Source: an uncultured Clostridia bacterium (lineage in GTDB: Bacteria > Bacillota > Clostridia > Oscillospirales > Acutalibacteraceae). Taken from it: 64,000 nt of DNA. The DNA lies in assembly GCA_945787805.1 (NCBI GenBank), contig CALZID010000003.1:1-64000 (forward strand). The letters are read 5' to 3'. Position numbers and translations under genes: made by a program. This document shows, one piece after another, positions 1-8,872 of the stretch. How positions within the stretch are numbered: position 1 is the stretch's first letter; each line of letters starts with the position of its first letter. Under the pieces are notes generated by a model. The model was not told the origin of the DNA. It saw only the letters and a program-made list of their open reading frames with translations, and ran no database searches.

Positions 1-2
1 TG

Positions 3-65
3 CTTAAAAAGGTTGAAGGTACGGATATTGAAATTCTTCTAAAAGAAAGCGGTCTGATCGAGTAA
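3..65 (+). CDS. C-terminal end of an unidentified protein (5' truncated by window)
   Basis: An open frame enters from the left edge and ends at TAA 63-65, giving a charged 20-residue tail that finishes in GLIE. It is too short to name. It is placed because the next 200 bases hold only repeats and the csoR promoter, so the frame plausibly closes an upstream plus-strand gene. Confidence 0.4.
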   Translation, partial: LKKVEGTDIEILLKESGLIE

Positions 66-72
66 CAAAAAA

Positions 73-170
73 ACAATCAGGGGACGGTTCTGTGATTGAC
101 GAAAATCAGGGGACGGTTCTCTGATTGCTCTGCATGTGATTTTGCGGGACGATGAAAGGCATCGTCCCCT
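73..170. repeat. Tandem AATCAGGGGACGGTTCT units plus GGGACGATG/CATCGTCCC palindrome
   Basis: Two near-identical units containing AATCAGGGGACGGTTCT (about 73-97 and 103-127) are each bounded by CAATCA or AATCA and TGATTG. They are followed at 144-170 by a palindrome of the form GCGGGACGATG, short loop, CATCGTCCCCT. The same palindrome recurs at 4585-4612, 4760-4785 and in degenerate form near 31.35-31.69 kb. It is a dispersed intergenic repeat with no coding capacity. Confidence 0.7.
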
Positions 171-218
171 ATAAATATCCTGAAAAAATTCCCCATTTTT
201 TGGGGAAAATTTTTTAAC

Positions 219-247
219 TTGACATATACCCTACGGGGGTATATAAT
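219..247 (+). promoter_or_regulatory. csoR-copA promoter with CsoR operator
   Basis: The -35 is TTGACA (219-224) and the -10 is TATAAT (242-247), with a 17-bp spacer. The spacer is filled by ATACCCTACGGGGGTAT (226-242), a pseudo-palindrome of the type bound by copper-sensing CsoR repressors. Apo-CsoR bound here would block RNA polymerase, and Cu(I) would release it. The operator position and the downstream csoR-copA pair support each other. Confidence 0.85.
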
Positions 248-279
248 GATTATACAAAAATTCAAATGAGGTAACGGTA

Positions 280-582
280 ATGGAAAACAACTGCAACTGC
301 TGTCATAAAACAAAAATGCGTTCCGAAGAGGAATACAAGGCGCTCGTCAACCGACTTAACCGAATAGAAGGTCAAATTCGGGGAATTCGCGGAATGGTTG
401 AAAAAAATGCCTATTGTACGGATATAATAATACAGGTATCTGCCGTCAATGCGGCGCTCAATGCATTTAATAAAGAATTGCTTGCAAATCATATAAAAAC
501 CTGTGTTGCCGATGACATAAAGGCAGGTAAAACAGAAACTGTTGACGATTTATTGTCAACATTGCAAAAACTTATGAAGTAG
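280..582 (+). CDS. csoR: Copper-sensing transcriptional repressor CsoR
   Basis: A 100-aa all-helical protein of the CsoR/RcnR (DUF156) family. The Cu(I)-binding triad of true CsoR is present as Cys46 (in NAYCTD), His71 and Cys75 (in NHIKTC), which argues for copper rather than nickel or persulfide sensing. A short Cys-rich N-terminus (C5, C7, C8, H9) may add metal affinity. The motif NRLNRIEGQIRGI is typical of the family. The gene is preceded by GAGG and follows a promoter whose spacer carries a CsoR-type operator, so it should repress itself and copA. copA starts 8 bases after its stop. Confidence 0.93.
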   Translation: MENNCNCCHKTKMRSEEEYKALVNRLNRIEGQIRGIRGMVEKNAYCTDIIIQVSAVNAALNAFNKELLANHIKTCVADDIKAGKTETVDDLLSTLQKLMK

Positions 583-590
583 GTGAGACA

Positions 591-3080
591 ATGACTCAAT
601 ATAATGTAACGGGTATGAGCTGTGCCGCCTGTGTTGCAAGGGTTGAAAAGGCAGTCAAAGAAGTTAATGGCGTAACTTCCTGCTCGGTCAGTCTGCTGAC
701 TAACTCAATGGGAATAGACGGCAACGCAAATCCGCAAGAAATCATTTCCGCAGTCGAAAAAGCAGGGTACGGCGCAACTCTTAAAGACAATAAAAATACA
801 CCGTCAAAAACAGAAAATGACGGTGCGCTGAAAGACGCCGAAACACCTAAAATCAAGGCAAGACTGATATGGTCATTGATGTTTCTGATAGTTTTAATGT
901 ATATATCAATGGGGCATATTATGTGGGGCTGGTATCTACCCGACATACTTGCTCAAAATCCCCTTGCAATGGGTATTTTACAGCTTATATTAACCGCAAT
1001 AATAATGGTAATCAACCAAAAATTCTTTATAAACGGATTTAAAGGGCTTGTGCACAAGTCGCCTAATATGGATACTCTTGTAGCGTTGGGCTCGGGCGCT
1101 GCCTTTGTGTATAGCACCTACGCACTTTTTAAAATGACAACAGTCAGTGCGGATATGGCTCATCATTATTTGCACGAATTTTATTTTGAATCGGCTGCAA
1201 TGATTTTAACCCTTATTACCGTGGGTAAAATGCTTGAAGCACACTCTAAGGGCAAAACAACCGATGCTTTAAAATCTCTAATGAAATTAGCACCGAAGAC
1301 CGCAACAATCCTTGCCGACGGAGTTGAAAGGGAAGTGCCCGTTGAACAAGTGAAAAAGGGTGATATTTTCACAGTTCGCCCCGGTGAGCAGATTCCCGTT
1401 GACGGTATTATTATTGACGGCGAAACTGCAATTGATGAGTCCGCATTAACGGGTGAGAGTATTCCCGTCGATAAAGCTGCGGGAGAAAAAGTTTCTGGCG
1501 GTACAATAAATCAATCGGGATTTATTAAGTGTGAAGCCTTGCGAGTGGGCGAAGATACAACCCTTGCGCAAATTATTAAAATGGTTAGCGATGCCGCCGC
1601 AACAAAAGCTCCCATTGCAAAAATTGCCGATAAAGTGTCGGGTGTGTTTGTACCCATAGTAATTGCAATCGCTGTAATTACAATTATAGTGTGGCTTTTA
1701 TTGGGGCAAACAGCAGGCTTTGCCCTTGCCCGCGGAATTTCAGTGCTTGTAATCAGTTGCCCCTGCGCATTGGGACTCGCAACCCCCGTTGCCATTATGG
1801 TAGGTAACGGCATGGGCGCAAAAAACGGTATTCTTTTTAAAACTGCGGCATCTCTTGAAGAAACGGGAAGAATAAATACCGTAGTCCTTGATAAAACAGG
1901 CACAATAACAAGCGGAAAACCCAAGGTTACCGACATAATCTGCGGTGAAAAAGAAGAAGAAGAACAACTTTTAAACCTTGCTTTTTCTCTTGAAATTAAA
2001 AGTGAACACCCACTTGCGAAAGCCATTGTTGAAAAGTGTGAGCAGTTAAAAATAACACCGTCAGAAGTGCAAAACTTCAAAGCACTTTCAGGTAACGGTG
2101 TTACAGCAGAAATAAAGGGCAAAACACTTTACGGTGGCAGTCTTAGATTTATAAGTGAACAAATATCAATAGATGAAAGCACCTTAAAAACTGCCGAAAA
2201 CCTTGCCAATGACGGAAAAACACCCTTGCTTTTCAGCGTAGACGACAAACTTCTGGGCATAATAGCCGTAGCCGATGTTATTAAAGAGGACAGCCCCATG
2301 GCAATTAAAGAATTGCAGAATATGGGTATTCGGGTAATAATGCTCACGGGGGATAACGAAAAAACCGCCAAAGCAATAGGCGAAATCGCAGGCGTTGATG
2401 AAGTTGTTGCAGATGTTTTACCCGACGGTAAAGAAAAGGTAATCCGCACCCTAAAAGACAAGGGCAAGGTTATGATGGTGGGTGACGGCATTAACGACGC
2501 TCCGGCTCTGACGAGAGCGGACATAGGTGTTGCAATCGGTGCAGGCAGTGACATTGCTATTGATTCGGCTGACATAGTTTTGATGAACAGCAAATTATCC
2601 GATGTGTCCGCTTCAATAAGACTTAGCCGAGCAACTCTTAAAAATATTTATGAAAATCTTTTCTGGGCATTTTTCTATAACGCAGTGGGAATTCCCCTTG
2701 CTACAGGTGTGTTCATAAACCTTTTCGGTTGGGAATTAAATCCTATGTTCGGCGCCGCCGCAATGAGCCTTTCTTCATTCTGTGTAGTATCAAATGCCTT
2801 GCGGTTAAACTTTAAGGATATTCATAACAGTAAATATGACAAAAAAATCAAATCAAAAATAAAGGAGAAAAAACCTATGGAAATTACAATGAAAATCGAA
2901 GGTATGATGTGCCCGCACTGTGAAGCAAGTGTAAAAAAAGCACTTGAAGGTGTTGCCGAAGTCCGTGAAGCAGTAGTGAACCATAAGGATGGTACGGCAA
3001 TTGTAACACTTGATGCAGACGCTGCCCCCGCAACTCTCAAAAAAGCAGTCGAAGAACAAGGATACAAAGTTATAGACTAA
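591..3080 (+). CDS. copA: Cu(I)-exporting P1B-type ATPase CopA with fused C-terminal HMA (CopZ-like) domain
   Basis: An 829-aa inner-membrane ATPase expected to export Cu(I) from the cytoplasm. It has an N-terminal heavy-metal-associated domain with GMSCAAC near residue 8. Later motifs are TGES (287-290), the membrane CPC (390-392), phosphorylation site DKTGT (Asp434), the HP motif (His473-Pro474) and GDGIND (631-636). The usual CopA ends after the last membrane pair. Here about 67 further residues form a second HMA domain with MMCPHC. At the junction there is a full ribosome binding site, AAAGGAG (2861-2867), 9 bases before an in-frame ATG at 2877 (codon 763), so a free CopZ-like chaperone may also be made. 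It is co-transcribed with csoR. Confidence 0.95.
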   Translation: MTQYNVTGMSCAACVARVEKAVKEVNGVTSCSVSLLTNSMGIDGNANPQEIISAVEKAGYGATLKDNKNTPSKTENDGALKDAETPKIKARLIWSLMFLIVLMYISMGHIMWGWYLPDILAQNPLAMGILQLILTAIIMVINQKFFINGFKGLVHKSPNMDTLVALGSGAAFVYSTYALFKMTTVSADMAHHYLHEFYFESAAMILTLITVGKMLEAHSKGKTTDALKSLMKLAPKTATILADGVEREVPVEQVKKGDIFTVRPGEQIPVDGIIIDGETAIDESALTGESIPVDKAAGEKVSGGTINQSGFIKCEALRVGEDTTLAQIIKMVSDAAATKAPIAKIADKVSGVFVPIVIAIAVITIIVWLLLGQTAGFALARGISVLVISCPCALGLATPVAIMVGNGMGAKNGILFKTAASLEETGRINTVVLDKTGTITSGKPKVTDIICGEKEEEEQLLNLAFSLEIKSEHPLAKAIVEKCEQLKITPSEVQNFKALSGNGVTAEIKGKTLYGGSLRFISEQISIDESTLKTAENLANDGKTPLLFSVDDKLLGIIAVADVIKEDSPMAIKELQNMGIRVIMLTGDNEKTAKAIGEIAGVDEVVADVLPDGKEKVIRTLKDKGKVMMVGDGINDAPALTRADIGVAIGAGSDIAIDSADIVLMNSKLSDVSASIRLSRATLKNIYENLFWAFFYNAVGIPLATGVFINLFGWELNPMFGAAAMSLSSFCVVSNALRLNFKDIHNSKYDKKIKSKIKEKKPMEITMKIEGMMCPHCEASVKKALEGVAEVREAVVNHKDGTAIVTLDADAAPATLKKAVEEQGYKVID
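2877..3080 (+). CDS. Possible internally initiated CopZ-like copper chaperone (same frame as copA C-terminus)
   Basis: The last 67 codons of copA form a complete HMA/CopZ-like domain: start MEITMKIEG, metal site MCPHC, length as in free CopZ. The in-frame ATG at 2877 has its own strong Shine-Dalgarno AAAGGAG with optimal spacing, inside a lysine-rich linker of CopA. This is either a gene pair fused by loss of the copA stop codon, or one gene with two products. The internal start is inference from the sequence and expression is unproven. Confidence 0.5.
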   Translation: MEITMKIEGMMCPHCEASVKKALEGVAEVREAVVNHKDGTAIVTLDADAAPATLKKAVEEQGYKVID

Positions 3081-3083
3081 ATG

Positions 3084-3141
3084 TAGGGCGGGGCTTGCTC
3101 CCGCCGCAAAACGGGAGATTCGTGAATCGTCCCGCAAAACA
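3084..3141. repeat. Dispersed GC-rich palindromic repeats after copA
   Basis: TAGGGCGGGGCTTGCTCCCGCC and then GGGAGATTCGTGAATCGTCCC sit between the copA stop and its terminator. Similar GGCGGGAGCAAG and GGACGATTCACGAATCG elements recur near 4.78-4.91 kb and 31.13-31.64 kb. They carry no ORF and look like dispersed REP-type repeats. Confidence 0.6.
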
Positions 3142-3146
3142 AAAAT

Positions 3147-3188
3147 AAAGGAGCTGTAAAAAACGAAAGTTTTTTTACAGCTCCTTTT
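3147..3188 (+). terminator. Rho-independent terminator of csoR-copA
   Basis: A perfect long hairpin (arms AAAGGAGCTGTAAAAAA and its complement) ends in a T-run. A nearly identical hairpin lies at the same position relative to the 241-bp repeat downstream of pheT (59783-59814). Confidence 0.85.
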
Positions 3189-3190
3189 GT

Positions 3191-3431
3191 GGGGTTAGGA
3201 AAAAATGCGTAGAATGGACAAACTGAGCGATAACAAGGCTTTTGCCTTGTTATCGGTTACCCGACGGCGTACAAAGGTACGCCGAGCGGCGAAGTTTGTT
3301 CATAGCATAAAACATTACTTTTTATCTGTTTTTTGATTTTTATTATGTTTATTTGGTTTAATGCTGTTTTGGGGTATTAAAAAACCTTTATATATGGTGT
3401 TTTATGCGGTCTACACTTTTTTTACAACCCC
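3191..3431 (+). repeat. 241-bp non-coding repeat element, copy 1 (MITE-like)
   Basis: This stretch starts GGGGTTAGGAAAAAATGCG and ends ACTTTTTTTACAACCCC, so its ends are imperfect inverted repeats of each other. The same 241 bases, with about ten differences by eye, occur in inverted orientation at 59534-59774. Two internal hairpins are conserved: GATAACAAGGC/GCCTTGTTATC and GGCGTAC/GTACGCC. No ORF of note is present. It fills the gap between copA and metA. Confidence 0.85.
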
Positions 3432-3438
3432 TTCGCTT

Positions 3439-4356
3439 TTATTTAATCTCATTAACATCATAAGGTGTCCGTTGATACACAAAATAGTTAAGCCAGTTTT
3501 GAAATAACAGACTTCCCGCACCCCGCCAGGTGAGTGGGGGAGTAAGTCTTGTGTCGTCATTAGGGAAATAATTATATGGAATTTTAATGTCTAATCCCTT
3601 GTGTAAATCCCTGAAATACTCACGGGCAAGAGTGTCGCTGTCATATTCAGAGTGACCTGTACAATAAAAATTTCTGCACTCCATATCAGCCACAAGGTGA
3701 ACACCCGAAATTTCGGAATAAGAAAGAATTTGCAAATCCTTGACAAGTGCAATATCTTCTTTTTTAGTTTCGGTATGCCTTGAATGAGGCACATAGAATA
3801 AGTCACTGAATCCACGAAGCAGGGGATGATACATATCAAGGGGCTTGTGCGGAAAAACACCGAACATTTTCTCATTCAATTTGTATTTCGGAATACCGTA
3901 ATGATAATAAAGCGCCGCCTGTGCACCCCAACAGATGTGGAATGAAGAATAAACATGGGTTTTTGCCCAGTCAAAAATTGTGCAAAGCTCGTCCCAATAG
4001 TCAACTTCTTCAAAGGGCAGCAACTCAACGGGAGCACCTGTGACAATCATACCGTCGAATTTTTGGTCTTTAATATCATCAAAGGTCTTATAAAATTTGA
4101 GCATGTGCTCTTTGCTTGTATTTTTGCTTTCGTGACTTGCAACCTGTAAAAGCTCAATATCAACCTGTAAAGGCGAGTTACTGAGAAGCCTTAATATTTG
4201 AGTTTCAGTTTCAATTTTTGTAGGCATTAAGTTAAGAAGAACAATTTTAAGCGGACGAATGTCCTGCACAGATGCTCTTTGCTCTGTCATAACGAAAATA
4301 TTCTCCAATTCAAGATTATGTCTTGCGGGTAATTGGTCATCAATTTTAATAGGCAT
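3439..4356 (-). CDS. metA: Homoserine O-acetyltransferase (MetA family)
   Basis: A 305-aa MetA-family acyltransferase that activates homoserine for methionine synthesis. The catalytic residues line up with E. coli numbering: Cys142 in HICWGAQA, His235 and Glu237 in GHSEYD. Residue 111 is Glu (in [12 protein letters not shown]). In characterised MetA enzymes Glu111 goes with acetyl-CoA use and Gly111 with succinyl-CoA, so O-acetylhomoserine is the predicted product. That matches the O-acetylhomoserine sulfhydrylase MetY at 13.1-14.4 kb. Start ATG 4356 has AAAGGAGTGG upstream. No S-box riboswitch is seen between the promoter and the start. Confidence 0.93.
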   Translation of the reverse strand: MPIKIDDQLPARHNLELENIFVMTEQRASVQDIRPLKIVLLNLMPTKIETETQILRLLSNSPLQVDIELLQVASHESKNTSKEHMLKFYKTFDDIKDQKFDGMIVTGAPVELLPFEEVDYWDELCTIFDWAKTHVYSSFHICWGAQAALYYHYGIPKYKLNEKMFGVFPHKPLDMYHPLLRGFSDLFYVPHSRHTETKKEDIALVKDLQILSYSEISGVHLVADMECRNFYCTGHSEYDSDTLAREYFRDLHKGLDIKIPYNYFPNDDTRLTPPLTWRGAGSLLFQNWLNYFVYQRTPYDVNEIK

Positions 4357-4390
4357 TCATACCACTCCTTTCTTCAATATGCAAGTTAAC

Positions 4391-4419
4391 ATTTTATCAC
4401 AATTAACTGTAAATGTCAA
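4391..4419 (-). promoter_or_regulatory. metA promoter
   Basis: On the minus strand TTGACA (4414-4419) and TAAAAT (4391-4396) are separated by 17 bp, just upstream of metA. The leader is short, leaving no room for a riboswitch. Confidence 0.65.
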
Positions 4420-4421
4420 AA

Positions 4422-4775
4422 TTATTTATATTCTTTTAATGCGTTGTATTCGATGTAGTTCCACACCGATTGAAAGTGTTTTTCATTCCGTATTATCTCA
4501 TCGTAATATGATCTTTGCCAAATAGGAAAACCAACTTCTTTTGTAACAAAGGTTTTTAATGAGCGAATTATGGTTCCGAGCTTTGTAGGGGACGATGCCC
4601 ACATCGTCCCGCATTGAAACTCATCAATAAAAATCAAAATATGAATATGATTAGGCATAATAATATAATTTTCAACCGTTATATTATCGTAAACATCATT
4701 TATTCGATTTATATGTTTTTCAACAATTTCTCCATACGGTTTAAGGATAATTTTTTTTCGGGACGATGAGGGCAT
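4422..4775 (-). pseudogene. REP-associated tyrosine transposase (Y1/HUH family), N-terminally truncated
   Basis: The 117-aa frame matches the middle and end of Y1/RAYT transposases of the IS200-like superfamily. It has the HUH metal motif in IIMPNHIHIL and the catalytic tyrosine region WQRSYYDEIIRNEKHF. Full-length relatives have about 40-50 more residues before LKPYGEIVEKHI. Here that part is missing and the frame opens inside a GGGACGATG/CATCGTCCC palindrome. A second copy of the palindrome lies in frame in the middle of the gene (4585-4612, encoding CGTMWASSP). The upstream sequence contains only repeats, so this is probably an inactive remnant. These proteins mobilise short palindromes, and the palindrome is found elsewhere in the window. 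Confidence 0.75.
4585..4612. repeat. GGGACGATG/CATCGTCCC palindrome inside the transposase gene
   Basis: TGTAGGGGACGATGCCCACA followed by TCGTCCCGC forms a near-perfect palindrome of the dispersed family, in frame in the RAYT coding sequence. Confidence 0.75.
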
Positions 4776-4920
4776 CGTCCCCTACTTGCTCCCGCCGCAA
4801 AAATGTTTGTAAAATATCGGGCGGGCACGGAGACCCGCCCCTACAAGTGCATTAGATTTTGGGTATCTCAACGGCGGGAGCAAGCCCCCGCCTTACAATC
4901 CCTACAAATTAGAATTTGTT
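4760..4920. repeat. Cluster of dispersed GC-rich palindromic repeats
   Basis: Contains GGGACGATGAGGGCATCGTCCCC (4760-4782), a CTTGCTCCCGCCGC unit, a GGGCGGGCACGGAGACCCGCCC hairpin near 4821 and a GGCGGGAGCAAGCCCCCGCC unit near 4873. No gene is visible between the RAYT remnant and the Nudix gene. Confidence 0.7.
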
Positions 4921-4922
4921 TG

Positions 4923-5399
4923 TCACTCAATTTCCGTACGGATAGTAAACACATTAGGGAGATTGAAAATATCCTTTTTTAAGAACAATGGATAAAAGTA
5001 TTCATCCTTTAATCTATCAAACTCCAACCATTCGAAAGTATGCGTACGATGACCTTCATTTGATGTGAATTGTTTACCTCTTGCCAACAAATCCGTATCC
5101 GCTATATCCATTAAGAAGTAAATGCAAAGTTCGTGATAATTGAGATGATCGACATCTTCTGTAAAAAATGCCTGATTTAGCCAAAGAGGACGCGCAATCT
5201 TAGTTGTGACGCCCAATTCTTCTTGAACCTCTCTAATAACAGCATTTTCTGCTGTTTCACCGATTGCAACTCTCCCACCGGGCAGATAGTAATATGGAGA
5301 CCTATCATCGTGCATTGCCAAGATTTTTCCGCTAGAAATAATCATAGCACAAACTCTGTAATTAAATTTTTCATTTCCCGATGTAAAAGAGATATCCAT
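4923..5399 (-). CDS. Nudix hydrolase
   Basis: A 158-aa protein with a complete Nudix box: Gly42, Glu48, Arg56, Glu57, Glu60, Glu61, Gly63 (within GGRVAIGE and REVQEELGV). Nudix enzymes hydrolyse nucleoside diphosphates linked to another moiety, and the substrate cannot be read from the sequence. It is a stand-alone minus-strand gene between the repeat cluster and hemW, with no operon partner. Confidence 0.85.
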   Translation of the reverse strand: MDISFTSGNEKFNYRVCAMIISSGKILAMHDDRSPYYYLPGGRVAIGETAENAVIREVQEELGVTTKIARPLWLNQAFFTEDVDHLNYHELCIYFLMDIADTDLLARGKQFTSNEGHRTHTFEWLEFDRLKDEYFYPLFLKKDIFNLPNVFTIRTEIE

Positions 5400-5479
5400 T
5401 TTCTAACACCTCCGTCAATTCAAGCTCTCCTAACTGTTCTACAAAGTCCGATTTATCTACTAAACTGTTAAACTTTAAT

Positions 5480-6589
5480 TTACAATATTTCCGACAAAAT
5501 TGTGTTTGAAATTAAAAATCCTTTTCGGGTAAGGGATAAACCGTTGTCGGTTTTTTGCATATATCCGTTATCAATAAAGATTTTTGATTTTTCATAGATT
5601 TCATCGGGAATACTATGCCCAAATCTGTTTATAACCTTATCTTCATTAAGACCTTCTGCGAGCCTTAAATTTAGCATTGCATATTCCGAAAAATCTCCTC
5701 CTAAACCGTCTTGAATGGGGGAGTCACCATTCATGAAAGACTGAAAATCACGGTCAAAATAAAATCTTTTGCCCCTTAGAAATGAATGAGCAGAAGGTCC
5801 AAGCCCCAAATATTCTTCACAATGCCAATATTTCAAGTTGTGACGGCTTTGTGCACCCGTTTTCGCAAAATTTGAAATCTCATATTGCATTATTCCGTGA
5901 TTTTCAAGTTCTTCACACATCTGCAAATATAAATCGGCAGTCAAATCATCATCGGGGAAGTTATATTTATGCTTCATTTTATAAAAATGCGTATTTTCTT
6001 CCAGTTTGAGTATATATGCGCTGATATGCGGCACATCAAGAGAAATGCAAAAATCCAAAGTCTCTTTCAAACTCTTTTCGGTTTGATTAGGCACACCCAA
6101 CATAACATCAAGAGTAATATTAGAAAACCCGACTTTTTGAGCAGTTTTAACTGCGTTTTCAACTTGAATTCTGTCAGATAGTCTGCCTAAAATTCGCCTT
6201 TCGCTGTCAACGGCAGATTGAAGTCCCAATGAAATTCTGTTTACACCGCATTCAGAAAGAATTTTAAAAAAATCTTCATCAAGTCCATGGGGATTACACT
6301 CAACAGTTATTTCTGCATCGTCAGTTAAAAACCCTGAATTGCACGCATTTACAAGACTTGCGAGATTTTTTTCCCCTAAAACTGACGGAGTTCCGCCACC
6401 GATGTAAAGTGTATCTGCTTTACAGCTATAACTACTCTGTAAAGTGAAAGTGCTTGACAAAATCCGTTCCTTTAAAACTCTTGTATAATCATCCTTTTGA
6501 GTACTTTTACCCGAAAATGAATAAAAATCACAGTATGGGCATTTCGATTTGCAAAAGGGAATATGTAAATACAGTCCTATGTTTTTCAT
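5480..6589 (-). CDS. hemW: Radical SAM heme chaperone HemW (HemN-like)
   Basis: A 369-aa radical SAM protein with Cys13-x3-Cys17-x2-Cys20 (PFCKSKCPYCDF) binding the 4Fe-4S cluster. The residue after the triad is Asp-Phe, without the extra Cys of genuine coproporphyrinogen oxidase HemN, so the heme chaperone HemW is the better name. It is the last gene of the obgE-mrnC-yitT-lepA-proXp-hemW run. Its ATG overlaps the proXp stop by four bases (ATGA). Proximity to lepA is common in Firmicutes. Confidence 0.9.
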   Translation of the reverse strand: MKNIGLYLHIPFCKSKCPYCDFYSFSGKSTQKDDYTRVLKERILSSTFTLQSSYSCKADTLYIGGGTPSVLGEKNLASLVNACNSGFLTDDAEITVECNPHGLDEDFFKILSECGVNRISLGLQSAVDSERRILGRLSDRIQVENAVKTAQKVGFSNITLDVMLGVPNQTEKSLKETLDFCISLDVPHISAYILKLEENTHFYKMKHKYNFPDDDLTADLYLQMCEELENHGIMQYEISNFAKTGAQSRHNLKYWHCEEYLGLGPSAHSFLRGKRFYFDRDFQSFMNGDSPIQDGLGGDFSEYAMLNLRLAEGLNEDKVINRFGHSIPDEIYEKSKIFIDNGYMQKTDNGLSLTRKGFLISNTILSEIL

Positions 6590-7068
6590 ACTTTAATAAA
6601 TCTAATTGTGTGACCGCTGTTTTCTATGTATTTCACAAGGTCGGAAAATTTCAAAAACACGGTTGCACGGTTGTCGTTGGGGTGACAGCCCACAATTTCT
6701 TCATTCTTTAAATCCGAGTCAAAATAGATTTCAAGCTCTTTTTCAGTGTCATAAATTACGCCGAAAGGCGAAACAGAGCCTTTGGAAACATTGAGAAATT
6801 TTTTAAGTCTTTCGTCCGAAGCAAAACTCAATTTTGTTGATTGAATTTCGTCACGGATAAGCCGTAAATCCGCACGCTTGTCGCCGTGAAGAACAACCAA
6901 CATATTGCGAGTACCCTTAACATCACGAAGCACAAGATTTTTTGCAATATGACCGTATGATGAAAGGTTGGCGACTGCAATATCTTCCATGGTAAATGCG
7001 GCAGGGTGTTCAACAAGTTCATATTCAATATTCAGTTCGTTGAGTTTGTCTAAAATTTCATTATTCAT
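6586..7068 (-). CDS. Prolyl-tRNA deacylase / YbaK-ProX family editing protein
   Basis: A 160-aa single-domain trans-editing protein that hydrolyses mischarged (typically Ala-) tRNA-Pro. Family marks are VEHP (19-22), the presumed catalytic Lys43 in GHIAKNL, SVSPFGV and [11 protein letters not shown] longer open frame extends to 7284, but it lies inside lepA and has no family similarity. ATG 7068 is chosen because homology begins at MNNEILDKL. It overlaps the end of lepA by eight bases and its stop overlaps hemW, so translation is probably coupled. Confidence 0.88.
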   Translation of the reverse strand: MNNEILDKLNELNIEYELVEHPAAFTMEDIAVANLSSYGHIAKNLVLRDVKGTRNMLVVLHGDKRADLRLIRDEIQSTKLSFASDERLKKFLNVSKGSVSPFGVIYDTEKELEIYFDSDLKNEEIVGCHPNDNRATVFLKFSDLVKYIENSGHTIRFIKV

Positions 7069-8869
7069 CGTCAAGTTTAAGCACCGCCATAAATGCTTCT
7101 TGCGGCACTTCAACAGTACCGAAATGGCGCATACGCTTTTTACCTTCCTTTTGTTTTTCAAGCAATTTCTTTTTACGGGTAATGTCACCGCCGTAGCACT
7201 TTGCAAGAACATCCTTTCGCATGGCCTTGACGGTTTCACGGGCAATAACCTTGCCGCCGATAGCCATTTGAATAGGAATTTCAAACATCTGTCTCGGAAT
7301 ATTGTCTTTTAACTTCTCCGCAATTCTTCTTGCTTTCGCATAAGCCTTTTCAGAGTGAATCATAAATGAAAGCGCATCAATAATGTCGCCGTTTAAAAGC
7401 ACATCAAGTTTAATAATGCTTGAACGCTGATAATTACTCATTTCATAGTCAAAGGACGCATAACCTCGGGTACGGGATTTAAGCACATCAAAGAAATCAT
7501 AGATAATCTCATTAAGCGGCAAAATATAGTGCAAATCAACACGGTCGCTTGCTAAATGAGTGGTATTCACATAAACACCCCGCCTGTCCTGACACAGATT
7601 CATAATTGCACCGATATATTCAGGGGGAGCATAAATATGCGCATCAACCGTGGGCTCTTCGCAATAGTCGATGGTGGCAGGGTCGGGGTAATGGCTGGGG
7701 TTATCAATTTCGATTACATCGCCGTTTGTAAGATGCACTTTATAAATAACGCTGGGAATTGTAGTTACCAAATCAAGATTATATTCTCTTTCAAGTCTTT
7801 CCTGAATGATTTCAAGGTGAAGAAGTCCTAAAAATCCGCAACGGAAACCGAAACCGAGAGCGCCCGATGTTTCAGGTTCAAAAGACAGCGCCGCATCGTT
7901 AAGCTGCAGTTTTTCAAGTGCTTCACGAAGATTTTCATAGTCTGCACCGTCGGCAGGGTAAACACCGCAGAATACCATGGGGTTGACTTTTCTGTAACCT
8001 GCAAGGGCTTCACTTGCGGGATTTTCGGCAGTTGTGACGGTATCACCCACACGGGCGTCACTGACGGTTTTGATTGATGCGGTAATATACCCGACTTCAC
8101 CGGAAGTAAGCTCCTTTTGCGGCTCCATTGAATTCGGACGCATATAGCCTACTTCCACAACGGTAAATTCGGCGCCCGTTGCCATCATACGCATGGTGTC
8201 ACCGGGTTTGATTTTACCGTCCATAATACGAACATAAACAATAACACCTTTGTAACTGTCATAAACCGAGTCAAATACAAGCGCGCGAAGGGGCTTGTCA
8301 TCATTATTAACAGGCGGGGGAACAAGAGAAACAATACTTTCAAGAACTTGTTCAATATTCTCTCCTGTCTTTGCAGAAACACGGGGCGCTTCGTCACAGG
8401 GAAGCCCGATAACTTCTTCAACTTCGTTTGCAACTCTGTCGGGGTCAGCGGCAGGCAGGTCGATTTTATTGATAACCGGCACTAATTCAAGGTCATGGTC
8501 AAGTGCTAAATATGTATTGGCAAGTGTCTGCGCCTCAACGCCTTGAGAAGCGTCGATTATAAGCACTGCGCCCTCACAGGCGGCAAGTGAACGGGAAACC
8601 TCATAGTTAAAGTCCACATGCCCGGGAGTATCTATGAGATTTAGCTCATAAGTATTACCGTCCTTTGCCTTGTAGTCAAGTTTTACGGCATGGGCTTTGA
8701 TTGTAATACCACGCTCACGCTCTAAATCCATATTATCAAGCAGCTGTTCGGTCATATCACGCTTAGAAACAGTTTCGGTAAGCTCCAAAAGTCTGTCTGC
8801 AAGTGTAGATTTACCGTGGTCAATGTGAGCGATAATTGAAAAATTTCTGATGTTTTCTTTCTTTTGCAT
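7061..8869 (-). CDS. lepA: Elongation factor 4 (LepA)
   Basis: A 602-aa translational GTPase acting on ribosomes (EF4, back-translocase). It has the G1 motif AHIDHGKST near the N-terminus, DTPGHVDF (G3) and NKIDLP (G4), then EF-G-like domains and the LepA C-terminal domain ending in a basic tail before VLKLDDE. Length is normal for the family. It starts three bases after the yitT stop and overlaps the proXp start at its 3' end. Confidence 0.97.
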   Translation of the reverse strand: MQKKENIRNFSIIAHIDHGKSTLADRLLELTETVSKRDMTEQLLDNMDLERERGITIKAHAVKLDYKAKDGNTYELNLIDTPGHVDFNYEVSRSLAACEGAVLIIDASQGVEAQTLANTYLALDHDLELVPVINKIDLPAADPDRVANEVEEVIGLPCDEAPRVSAKTGENIEQVLESIVSLVPPPVNNDDKPLRALVFDSVYDSYKGVIVYVRIMDGKIKPGDTMRMMATGAEFTVVEVGYMRPNSMEPQKELTSGEVGYITASIKTVSDARVGDTVTTAENPASEALAGYRKVNPMVFCGVYPADGADYENLREALEKLQLNDAALSFEPETSGALGFGFRCGFLGLLHLEIIQERLEREYNLDLVTTIPSVIYKVHLTNGDVIEIDNPSHYPDPATIDYCEEPTVDAHIYAPPEYIGAIMNLCQDRRGVYVNTTHLASDRVDLHYILPLNEIIYDFFDVLKSRTRGYASFDYEMSNYQRSSIIKLDVLLNGDIIDALSFMIHSEKAYAKARRIAEKLKDNIPRQMFEIPIQMAIGGKVIARETVKAMRKDVLAKCYGGDITRKKKLLEKQKEGKKRMRHFGTVEVPQEAFMAVLKLDDE

Positions 8870-8872
8870 ATA

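Noticed and set aside
7069-7284. 72-codon N-terminal extension of the proXp frame
   Set aside because: It lies inside lepA on the same strand, shows no family similarity, and the homology of YbaK-type proteins begins at ATG 7068.
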